From: an uncultured Lachnospiraceae bacterium
GTDB lineage: Bacteria; Bacillota; Clostridia; Lachnospirales; Lachnospiraceae
Reading direction: 5' to 3'
Length of the DNA stretch: 64,000 bases
NCBI GenBank assembly: GCA_905235745.1
Contig: CAJOMN010000001.1
Span: forward strand, 62,001-126,000
Positions 51,425 to 57,748 of the stretch are shown piece by piece. The notes below the pieces were generated by a model, which was given only the letters and a program-made list of their open reading frames with translations, did not search any database and had not been told where the DNA came from. Positions within the stretch are counted from its first letter, which is position 1; each line of letters begins with the position of its first letter. The translations under genes were made by a program, and so were the position numbers.

Positions 51425-53512
51425 CTATGATGTCTTCTCCTGCGGCATTTGCTGCAGATGCTTGCATTCTTCATTCATGCACATAAGCTTATTGCCTTTT
51501 CGCACCATGAGGCTGCCGCACTTTTCACATTTAACGTTAACGGGACGCTGCCATGACATGAACGAGCACTCCGTTCCGGATTCGCATCCGTAGAAGGGGC
51601 GCCCCTTCTTGGTCTTGCGTATGACGATATCCTTGCCGCATACAGGGCAGGGAATGCCGATCTTCTCCAGATATGGCTTGGTATTACGGCACTCGGGAAA
51701 TCCCGGACATGCCAGGAACCTGCCGTGAGGTCCGTACTTGATCACCATCATGCGTCCGCACTGATCGCATTTGACATCGGACACTTCATCCTTGATCTCA
51801 ACCTTGGCAAGCTCATCTTTTGCCTTGTTAACGGCCTCTTCAAGATCGGGATAGAAGTTCCTGATGATCGTCTTCCAGTTGATCTCTCCGGCTTCGACAT
51901 TATCGAGAAGCATTTCAAGATTAGCGGTAAACCTGACATCGACTATGCCCGGAAAGGCATCTGTCATGATCTTGTTGACCGCTTCTCCCATCTCCGTTAC
52001 AAACAGATTCTTGTCTTCCTTGACAACATAGCGCCTTGCTATGATAGTGGTGATCGTCGGGGCATACGTACTCGGCCGTCCTATCCCCTGCTCTTCGAGA
52101 GTCTTGACAAGCGAGCTTTCCGTATAGTGTGCCGGCGGCTGGGTGAAATGCTGCTTGTCATCTATATCCTTAAGAGTCAGCTTCATTCCTTTCTTCAGAT
52201 CTGTAAGCACAACATTGTCGGAGATCTCTTTATCATCGGCTTCCCTGTACACTTTCAGGAACCCGTCGAACAGACACTTTGAAGCCGATACCGCGAACCT
52301 GTATCTGCCCGCGCCTATCTTAACATTGGTCGTCTCATATCTGGGACCGTTCATACGGCAGGCGACAAATCTGTTCCATATAAGTGTGTACAGACGGAGC
52401 TGATCCCGCGACAGAGAATCCTTGACGGATGCCGGAGTCCTCGCAATATCGGTCGGACGGATCGCCTCATGGGCATCCTGGATCTTCTTGGTGTCGGTCT
52501 TCTTCTGAGCCGGGGTGCTGTCGAGTGCATATTCTTTTCCGTAGGTTGCGGTAATATAATCCTTCGCGGAAGATACAGCCTCATCCGCTATTCTGGTGCT
52601 GTCGGTACGAAGATAAGTGATAAGACCAATAGTCCCTTCACCCTTTACATCCACTCCTTCATACAACTGCTGGGCGATGCGCATCGTCTTCTGCGTGGAG
52701 AAATTGAGCGCCTTGCCGGCCTCCTGTTGCATTGTGCTTGTCGTAAACGGAAGAGGTGACTTTCTCCCCCTCTCACCCTTTTTGACCTCAAGTATCTCAA
52801 AGGATTCATTCCTGATACTGCTTAATATCTCATCCTTCTGCCGTGCTGATGTGATGTTGATCTTGCCCTCTTCATCTCCCGTAAAATGTGCCGTGAGGGG
52901 TTTCTTTTCGCCTTTGGCGGCGAGTGACGCGTCGATCGTCCAGTATTCCTCGGGTATGAACGCCGCTATCTCATCCTCGCGCTCGCATATCAGCCTTAAA
53001 GCGACCGACTGTACACGCCCGGCGGACAGCCCGCGCTTAACCTTGGTCCACAGGACCGGGGAAATCTCATATCCGACCATCCTGTCGAGCACACGCCGCG
53101 CCTGCTGCGCGTCAACAAGGTTCATATCGATCTCCCTCGGATGCTTCAGGGATTCCCTGACCGCGTTCTTGGTGATCTCGTTGAATGTGATCCTGTATAC
53201 TTTCTTGTCTTCAAGCTTAAGGGCATATGTCAGATGCCAGCTTATTGCTTCTCCTTCACGATCCGGGTCGGTTGCCAGATATATCTTCTCGGCCTTTCTG
53301 GCCTCTTTGCGAAGAGATGCTATCAGATCCCCCTTCCCCCTTATCGTAATGTATTTGGGTTCAAAATCATTGTCCGGGCTTACTCCTATCTGGCTCTTGG
53401 GAAGATCCCTGACATGTCCCATTGAAGCCATCACCTCATAATTGGCTCCCAGAAATTTCTTAATCGTTTTAACCTTGGCGGGTGATTCCACGATGACAAG
53501 ATATTTTGCCAT
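51425..53512 (-). CDS. topA: DNA topoisomerase I
   Basis: TopA relaxes negative supercoils by single-strand passage. The 695-residue protein has the Toprim start KYLVIVESPAKVKTIKKFLG, the acidic LATDPDREGEAISWH, and the active-site Tyr in GLITYLRTDSTRIADEAV. Three C-terminal C4 zinc ribbons lie in the last 150 residues (CDQCGRMMVIKYGPHGRFLAC and two more with CPVC and CEKC). AGGAGA precedes the ATG. It heads the unit topA-codY-pepO; topA-codY pairing is usual in Bacillota and related Clostridia. Confidence 0.98.
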   Translation of the reverse strand: MAKYLVIVESPAKVKTIKKFLGANYEVMASMGHVRDLPKSQIGVSPDNDFEPKYITIRGKGDLIASLRKEARKAEKIYLATDPDREGEAISWHLTYALKLEDKKVYRITFNEITKNAVRESLKHPREIDMNLVDAQQARRVLDRMVGYEISPVLWTKVKRGLSAGRVQSVALRLICEREDEIAAFIPEEYWTIDASLAAKGEKKPLTAHFTGDEEGKINITSARQKDEILSSIRNESFEILEVKKGERGRKSPLPFTTSTMQQEAGKALNFSTQKTMRIAQQLYEGVDVKGEGTIGLITYLRTDSTRIADEAVSSAKDYITATYGKEYALDSTPAQKKTDTKKIQDAHEAIRPTDIARTPASVKDSLSRDQLRLYTLIWNRFVACRMNGPRYETTNVKIGAGRYRFAVSASKCLFDGFLKVYREADDKEISDNVVLTDLKKGMKLTLKDIDDKQHFTQPPAHYTESSLVKTLEEQGIGRPSTYAPTITTIIARRYVVKEDKNLFVTEMGEAVNKIMTDAFPGIVDVRFTANLEMLLDNVEAGEINWKTIIRNFYPDLEEAVNKAKDELAKVEIKDEVSDVKCDQCGRMMVIKYGPHGRFLACPGFPECRNTKPYLEKIGIPCPVCGKDIVIRKTKKGRPFYGCESGTECSFMSWQRPVNVKCEKCGSLMVRKGNKLMCMNEECKHLQQMPQEKTS

Positions 53513-53527
53513 TTGTATATCTCCTGT

Positions 53528-53613
53528 TTCTTGAGAGCCACGCCATTAAAAGCTCGCTTCGCTCGGGCGTGGCCTACGTGCTGCAAAGTTTTCATAGAAA
53601 ACTTTACACCACC
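53528..53613. repeat. 86-bp palindromic repeat, copy 1 (topA leader)
   Basis: The 86 bp at 53528-53613 are identical to 54904-54989 and in the same orientation. They contain GCCACGCC and GGCGTGGC arms around a 21-base centre with GCGAAGC on the minus strand. A second hairpin is AAAGTTTTC-ATA-GAAAACTTT. d(GCGAAGC) is known as an unusually stable mini-hairpin. The copy lies within the predicted leader of topA. Confidence 0.9.
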
Positions 53614-53623
53614 TTATGTATTT

Positions 53624-53696
53624 GCGCATGATGCGCCGTTACTGTATTCGCAAGAGCGGATCCCCGTCATAGTATGCTATGCGGGGAATTGCAATT
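53624..53696. repeat. Cluster of palindromes in the topA leader
   Basis: Three palindromes follow the repeat: GCGCATGATGCGC (53624-53636), a bulged hairpin CCCCG-t-CATAG-tatg-CTATGCGGGG (53662-53686) and AATTGCAATT (53687-53696). Together with the 86-bp repeat they make the roughly 190-base topA leader highly structured. No known riboswitch pattern is recognised. Confidence 0.6.
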
Positions 53697-53709
53697 ACAA
53701 ACGTTGATT

Positions 53710-53738
53710 ACTATACAATAAATATATTTGTATATCAA
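53710..53738 (-). promoter_or_regulatory. Sigma-A promoter of topA-codY-pepO
   Basis: The minus strand shows TTGATA (53733-53738), a 17-base spacer and TATAGT (53710-53715). The predicted start, near 53703, is about 190 bases before the topA ATG. A CodY-box-like palindrome lies directly upstream of the -35. Confidence 0.8.
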
Positions 53739-53742
53739 GAGG

Positions 53743-53757
53743 AATTATCAGATAATT
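53743..53757. promoter_or_regulatory. CodY box (13 of 15 positions) upstream of topA-codY
   Basis: AATTATCAGATAATT (53743-53757) matches the CodY consensus AATTTTCWGAAAATT at 13 of 15 positions and is a perfect palindrome around one central base. It ends five bases upstream of the -35 box of the promoter for the operon that encodes CodY. Autoregulation is the natural reading. Confidence 0.65.
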
Positions 53758-53777
53758 GTAAAGTCATGGTAAACGCA

Positions 53778-54887
53778 TTATATTCGTTCACTATGATATG
53801 AATTGACCGCATCTACTACCGTTGTTATCTCATCTTCATCCATATGATCCATCATCGGAAGTGTTACGATATGAGCACACAGTTCCTCCGTTACCGGAAA
53901 ATCACCTTCCCTGTAACCGTAAGTGTCAACCATACAGGGCTGCAGGAAAGGAGGCGTACGCCAAGAAATGTCTGTTTTAACGCCCTGTTTCTCAAGATAG
54001 CTCCTGAACCTGTCCTGGTCGTCCACACGAATGATGAACTGATACCATGTATGCCTGCATCCGTCGGCAATAAGCGGCAGTTCCACCCGGGGATTGTCAA
54101 TCTCGGACAGATATCTTCCCGCAATATGATCCCTGTTGGCAAGAAGTTCGGGCATATGCCTTACCTTCACGCGCAAAAGGGCAGCCTGGATCTCATCAAG
54201 GCGCATGTTGAATCCGACCTCGATATTATGATAGCGTCTGTCGGAACCGTAATTTCTGAGCACTTTGACCTGTCTGATAAGCTCGGGATCTTTCGAGATA
54301 ACGGCTCCGCCGTCTCCGAAACCTCCGAGGTTCTTGGTCGGATAAAAGCTGAAAAAACCGGCATCGCCAAACAGCCCCGTGTTCATGCCGTTATAAGAGG
54401 CATAATGGGACTGTGCGCAGTCTTCAAAGAGCTTCAGCCCTCTTTCGCGGCACACTTCGACGATCGGATCCATCCTCGTCGCCTGCCCGTACAGATGGGT
54501 TACAAGAACTGCCTTTGTTCTGTCAGTGACGGCATCCCCGATCCTTGCGGCATCAAGCTGATAATATTCGTCAGGCTCCACAAAGACGGGCTTTGCCCCG
54601 CATTGCATCACTCCGAGCATAGTCGCTATGTAGCCGTTTGCCTGAACGATCACTTCATCACCCGCGCCTATGCCCGCTGCCTTAAGCCCCAGCATTATCG
54701 CATCAAGACCGTTTGCAACACCGGCGCAGCAGCACTTGCCGCCAAGAGACGCGGCAAACTCTGTTTCAAAGTCCTCGACTTCATGTCCCAGAACGTACCA
54801 TCCGCTCCGCAGCACCCGAAGCGCTGCCTCCTCATATTCATCCTGATACAGTTTGTATCCCCGGCTAAGATCGTTAACAGGTATCAT
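53778..54887 (-). CDS. DegT/DnrJ/EryC1-family aminotransferase
   Basis: This PLP-dependent enzyme would aminate a keto-sugar, typically a nucleotide sugar for surface glycans or flagellin glycosylation. The 369-residue protein has the family start MIPVNDLSRGYKLYQDEYEEA and the PLP-binding block GVANGLDAIMLGLKAAGIG. It also has EDCAQSHYASYNG, the Schiff-base Lys in FFSFYPTKNLGGFGDGG, and NYGSDRRYHNIEVGFNMRLDEIQAALL. The ATG at 54887 gives the conserved N-terminus; one at 54902 is possible, and the longer open frame runs into the repeat. Both flanks carry the 86-bp repeat. No other glycan genes are nearby. Confidence 0.92.
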   Translation of the reverse strand: MIPVNDLSRGYKLYQDEYEEAALRVLRSGWYVLGHEVEDFETEFAASLGGKCCCAGVANGLDAIMLGLKAAGIGAGDEVIVQANGYIATMLGVMQCGAKPVFVEPDEYYQLDAARIGDAVTDRTKAVLVTHLYGQATRMDPIVEVCRERGLKLFEDCAQSHYASYNGMNTGLFGDAGFFSFYPTKNLGGFGDGGAVISKDPELIRQVKVLRNYGSDRRYHNIEVGFNMRLDEIQAALLRVKVRHMPELLANRDHIAGRYLSEIDNPRVELPLIADGCRHTWYQFIIRVDDQDRFRSYLEKQGVKTDISWRTPPFLQPCMVDTYGYREGDFPVTEELCAHIVTLPMMDHMDEDEITTVVDAVNSYHSERI

Positions 54888-54903
54888 AATCTTCCCTTTC
54901 ATC

Positions 54904-54989
54904 TTCTTGAGAGCCACGCCATTAAAAGCTCGCTTCGCTCGGGCGTGGCCTACGTGCTGCAAAGTTTTCATAGAAAACTTTACACCACC
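54904..54989. repeat. 86-bp palindromic repeat, copy 2
   Basis: This copy is identical to 53528-53613 over 86 bp and in direct orientation. It fills the gap between the small acidic protein gene and the aminotransferase start. Its hairpins (GCCACGCC...GGCGTGGC and AAAGTTTTC...GAAAACTTT) lack a T run. The two copies bracket the aminotransferase gene. Confidence 0.9.
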
Positions 54990-55379
54990 CTATTTGTCCA
55001 CGCAGGCTGACTTGCCCTCATAATCACTTCCGGTCTCCGAGCGGAATCGGTTGACATAACTTGACGGGTCGTCCACTACATCGGCCATTGTATAGAATGC
55101 CCCCAATATCATATGGGGACCGTTATATTTAAGCGCAAACTTGCCTTCGTCAAGTGCCGCCTTGAATCTGTCGATCTGCCACACCAGGATATCCGCGACC
55201 GTGATCCCGCCCGGCTGCAGCTCACACAGAAAATCATTATTCTTCCGATAATAATCGAATTCCTTCATTATGTCAGGATACGCCGATATCCTGCTCCAGA
55301 ATACATCCAGCGTCCCCTCTTCTTCGCATGCCTCTTCGCAAAGGCAGCGCGCATATTCATACAGCTCAGTATTATCCAT
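54990..55379 (-). CDS. Small acidic hypothetical protein
   Basis: From the ATG at 55379 the protein has 129 residues. It is not recognised. It is acidic, mostly helical, with two cysteines near the start (RCLCEEACEEE) and one near the end (SACVDK). Conserved-looking blocks are DIMKEFDYYRKNNDFLCELQPGGITVADILVWQIDRFK and NGPHMILGAFYTMADVVDDP. It begins two bases after the dehydrogenase stop, suggesting coupling. A function linked to the dehydrogenase is possible but only inferred. Confidence 0.7.
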   Translation of the reverse strand: MDNTELYEYARCLCEEACEEEGTLDVFWSRISAYPDIMKEFDYYRKNNDFLCELQPGGITVADILVWQIDRFKAALDEGKFALKYNGPHMILGAFYTMADVVDDPSSYVNRFRSETGSDYEGKSACVDK

Positions 55380-55383
55380 TTTC

Positions 55384-56421
55384 TCAGAAACAGAGCTTCT
55401 TGTGCTCCTGCGGACAGCTTCCCACCTTGGCGCACTTGTAGCAAAGCTCGTTATCGCACACTCCTTCCGCAAAGAACTGTTCCACGTTACTAAACGTTGT
55501 ATCCGCTATATTGGACAACGCCTCGGCAGTCAGGAACGCCTGATGCGACGTTACTATGACATTCGGCATCGATATAAGCCTTGCAAGCGTATCATCTTCA
55601 ATTATATGGCCCGAAAAATCATGGAAGAACACGTCCGATTCCTCCTCATATACATCGAGGCAGGCCGCACCTATCTTCCTGTCCTTGATGCCTTCAAGCA
55701 GTGCCTCCGAATCGATGAGGGCGCCTCTCGAAGTATTGATGATGACCACGCCCTTCTTCATCCTGTCGATCGATCCGGCGTTAACCACATGCCGTGTCTC
55801 ATCCGTAAGCGGGCAGTGGAAGGATATGATATCAGACTTCTCCCATATCTCGTCAAGAGTGACATAGTTGATCCCGGAATCCTTTGCCGGAAACTTGTCG
55901 TATGCGATCACGTTCATTCCGAAGCCTTTGCAGATGTCGATGAATACCCTTCCTATCTTACCTGTTCCGACAACACCGACCGTCTTGCCGTGCAGATCGA
56001 ATCCGGTAAGACCGGACAGGCTGAAATTAAAATCACGTGTCCTGATATATGCCTTGTGTATGCGTCTGATACTTGTCAGCAGAAGTGCCATGGCATGTTC
56101 CGCAACGGCATAGGGCGAATAAGCCGGTACCCTTACAACATGGATCCTGCCATATGCATATTCAATATCAACATTGTTGTATCCGGCGCACCGCAGAGCA
56201 ATGAGCCTTACATTATTATCCACGAGCCGGTCGATCACCTTGTCATTGACCGTATCGTTGACAAACACGCACACCGCGTCATAACCCGCGGTAAGGTTAA
56301 CAGTATCTTCCGTAAGCTTTGTCTCATAGAACTTGACCTCATAGCGGCCGTCCGCATTGGCGTTCTCGAACGACGCAATATCATATTCCTTCGAATCAAA
56401 AACGGCTATCTTCGTCTTCAT
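55384..56421 (-). CDS. D-lactate dehydrogenase-like 2-hydroxyacid dehydrogenase with Cys-rich tail
   Basis: This NAD-dependent D-2-hydroxyacid dehydrogenase probably reduces pyruvate to D-lactate. The 345-residue protein has the NAD fold VGVVGTGKIGRVF (about 148-160). The catalytic Arg is in NTSRGALID, the Glu in YEEESDVFF and the His in TSHQAFLT, and SFHCPLTDETRH is also present. The C-terminus has an unusual tail of about 25 residues with five cysteines (CDNELCYKCAKVGSC, then a final LCF), suggesting a metal or disulfide site. The ATG at 56421 follows AGGAGGTG; a GTG at 56433 lies inside that site. Confidence 0.92.
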   Translation of the reverse strand: MKTKIAVFDSKEYDIASFENANADGRYEVKFYETKLTEDTVNLTAGYDAVCVFVNDTVNDKVIDRLVDNNVRLIALRCAGYNNVDIEYAYGRIHVVRVPAYSPYAVAEHAMALLLTSIRRIHKAYIRTRDFNFSLSGLTGFDLHGKTVGVVGTGKIGRVFIDICKGFGMNVIAYDKFPAKDSGINYVTLDEIWEKSDIISFHCPLTDETRHVVNAGSIDRMKKGVVIINTSRGALIDSEALLEGIKDRKIGAACLDVYEEESDVFFHDFSGHIIEDDTLARLISMPNVIVTSHQAFLTAEALSNIADTTFSNVEQFFAEGVCDNELCYKCAKVGSCPQEHKKLCF

Positions 56422-56456
56422 CGCGGCAAACACCTCCTTATATTATAGTAAACGCA

Positions 56457-56678
56457 TTAAACAAATATTCTTGAAGACCGGAAGTCGCCTTCAACAAGCA
56501 AAGGAGTTGTTTCATTGCCTCCAACGGTTGAGGTCATACCAACCGATTTGATCTTGTATGGCTTACCATTGGCATCCAATATCCCGATACCATTCTTCAG
56601 AACTGAATCATCTCCCTTGATAATTACTGTTGTATCTCCGTTTATGGGAGCGGAATCAATCACTTCCAATATGGTCAT
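56457..56678 (-). CDS. Small beta-rich hypothetical protein
   Basis: From the ATG at 56678 (AAGGAGG nine bases upstream) the protein has 73 residues. It is not recognised. Alternating hydrophobic and polar residues with Gly-rich turns (VIIKGDDSVLKNGIGILDANGKPYKIKSVG) suggest a small beta barrel, like the second domain of translation GTPases. It follows the zincin-like gene by one base. A partner or inhibitor role for that protein is speculation. Confidence 0.65.
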   Translation of the reverse strand: MTILEVIDSAPINGDTTVIIKGDDSVLKNGIGILDANGKPYKIKSVGMTSTVGGNETTPLLVEGDFRSSRIFV

Positions 56679-56679
56679 A

Positions 56680-57096
56680 TCAAACACCTCCTTCATAATA
56701 GCGTTGCAGATCTGCATAATCCTTTTGTAGTGCATCTTGAGTAATGGTTATATCCATTTTTGTCAATCTGTACGATTTTGCATATTTCAATACTTTCTCT
56801 TTTGCTTCAATTTCACATTTAATACGAGAAACTCTTGTCCCGTCACATATGTTATTCGCATATTGCCATAGGTGAATCAGTTCTTCAAATACTACCGCTC
56901 GACTTGGATTCCTTCGAAATACAACAGTATTTTCATTTAATGTGAATGCTTCGGCATTCTGAACATCACAGATTTTATCCGCTTCGTCTCCTACCCAGAC
57001 TATTACACCATGTTTTCTTAAAGACTTGCAAATGCGATAAAACTGCTTTTTGGGCATAGGTTCAGCTCTCTTTTTACCGGCTTTCTTCCTATACAT
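56680..57096 (-). CDS. Zincin-like protein (E-E-x-x-H motif)
   Basis: From the ATG at 57096, preceded by GGGAGG, the protein has 138 residues. A basic start (MYRKKAGKKRAEPMPKKQ) is followed by a compact fold. The segment VVFEELIHLWQYANNICDG leads to KCEIEAKEKVLKYAKSYRLT. That spacing recalls the small zincin domains found in phage head and polymorphic-toxin proteins, where E-x-x-H and a later acidic residue bind zinc. The first His of a normal HExxH is Glu here, so activity is doubtful. It could be a toxin-like or host-interacting protein; this is only suggested. Confidence 0.6.
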   Translation of the reverse strand: MYRKKAGKKRAEPMPKKQFYRICKSLRKHGVIVWVGDEADKICDVQNAEAFTLNENTVVFRRNPSRAVVFEELIHLWQYANNICDGTRVSRIKCEIEAKEKVLKYAKSYRLTKMDITITQDALQKDYADLQRYYEGGV

Positions 57097-57121
57097 CTTA
57101 TACCTCCCTTCGGTTAAATCC

Positions 57122-57178
57122 GGCAGGAGATAAATAATAATTCCTGCCTGTTGTTTGTTGGATTGATAAGCAGGAATT
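57122..57178 (-). promoter_or_regulatory. Leader RNA with two mutually exclusive hairpins
   Basis: In the leader of the zincin-like gene, one segment (57139-57148) can pair in two ways. It pairs with an upstream arm as AATTCCTGC and GCAGGAATT (57170-57178), 9 bp. It can also pair with a downstream arm as GGCAGGA and TCCTGCC (57122-57128), 7 bp. The second hairpin ends 14 bases before the ribosome binding site. This is a switch-like layout; the signal is unknown. Confidence 0.45.
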
Positions 57179-57249
57179 TCAGAAATACTCAGATGAGAAT
57201 ATAGAAGACAAAGAATTGTCAAAATTGAAATATAACCGCTTACGGAAAA

Positions 57250-57278
57250 ATCATATCATATTTTATTACTTTTGTCTT
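57250..57278 (-). promoter_or_regulatory. Sigma-A promoter for the zincin-like gene
   Basis: The minus strand has AAGACA (57273-57278), a 17-base spacer and TATGAT (57250-57255). The predicted start is about 150 bases before the ATG at 57096, giving a long leader. The region 57223-57342 has no other recognised feature apart from this promoter. Confidence 0.5.
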
Positions 57279-57342
57279 GAGTTTTCTTCGCTACGGCAGA
57301 TGCTCTTTACGAATTAGATTTGTTACTTTAAAGTGAGGCAAT

Positions 57343-57555
57343 TCAATCAGTTATAACATCAGACACATGTTCCATAACATCAGATACATCACAGTTTAGA
57401 ACGGTGCATAATACATCAATGGTATGAGTATTGACATTTGCGTTTGAACGTAAGCGGGATAACTGCCCGGCACTAATACCATATTCATTAATCAGTTTAT
57501 ACTGGGATATTCCTTTTTCCTGAAGTGTTTCCCACAGCTTATCAAAAACAATCAT
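57343..57555 (-). CDS. XRE-family helix-turn-helix regulator (YozG-like)
   Basis: The 70-residue protein is a single Cro/C1-type DNA-binding domain: LWETLQEKGISQYKLINEYGISAGQLSRLRSNANVNTHTIDVLCTVLNCDVSDVM. The helix-turn-helix lies in ISQYKLINEYGISAGQLSRL. Such small regulators usually act near their own gene. Two operator-like repeats lie in the divergent intergenic region just upstream of it, so it likely controls itself and the gene at 57749. Its codon use is AT-rich like its neighbours, in keeping with an accessory origin. Confidence 0.88.
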   Translation of the reverse strand: MIVFDKLWETLQEKGISQYKLINEYGISAGQLSRLRSNANVNTHTIDVLCTVLNCDVSDVMEHVSDVITD

Positions 57556-57610
57556 TATTGGGAATTGACTCCTTTGTGAATCAAAAAATCTAATGAACTA
57601 TATTGAAATA

Positions 57611-57659
57611 TTAGCCGTATTCTGCTAATATTGACATTAGCCGTATCTGGCTAATATAG
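57611..57659 (+). promoter_or_regulatory. Divergent promoter region with two 20-bp operator-like repeats
   Basis: Two 20-bp sites, ATTAGCCGTATTCTGCTAAT (57611-57630) and ATTAGCCGTATCTGGCTAAT (57637-57656), are 17/20 identical, 26 bp apart, and each is an inverted repeat. The second sits between a TTGACA (57632-57637) and an AT-rich -10 (about 57653-57659) of the promoter reading toward 57749. A weaker promoter (TGTCAA, 17 bases, TAATAT) reads toward the XRE gene. This is the expected site of the XRE regulator. The rest of 57556-57748 shows nothing more. Confidence 0.7.
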
Positions 57660-57748
57660 GGGCTCGTTCCGTTTTCACAGTTTATCGAAAAACAATTAAG
57701 GAGTGCTCAGGCCTTTCAATTAATATAGGATTAGTCACGGAGTTTCAA

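Noticed and set aside
53769-56459. The 12-mer GTAAACGCATTA occurs at 53769-53780 and 56448-56459, each at a stop codon, flanking aminotransferase to dehydrogenase like a target duplication.
   Set aside because: Twelve-base repeats are expected many times by chance in 64 kb, and no other end sequences or integrase support an insertion.
57097-57222. N-terminal extension of the zincin-like protein in frame to a TTG at 57222.
   Set aside because: There is no ribosome binding site at the TTG, while GGGAGG precedes the ATG at 57096; the extension would span the leader hairpins.
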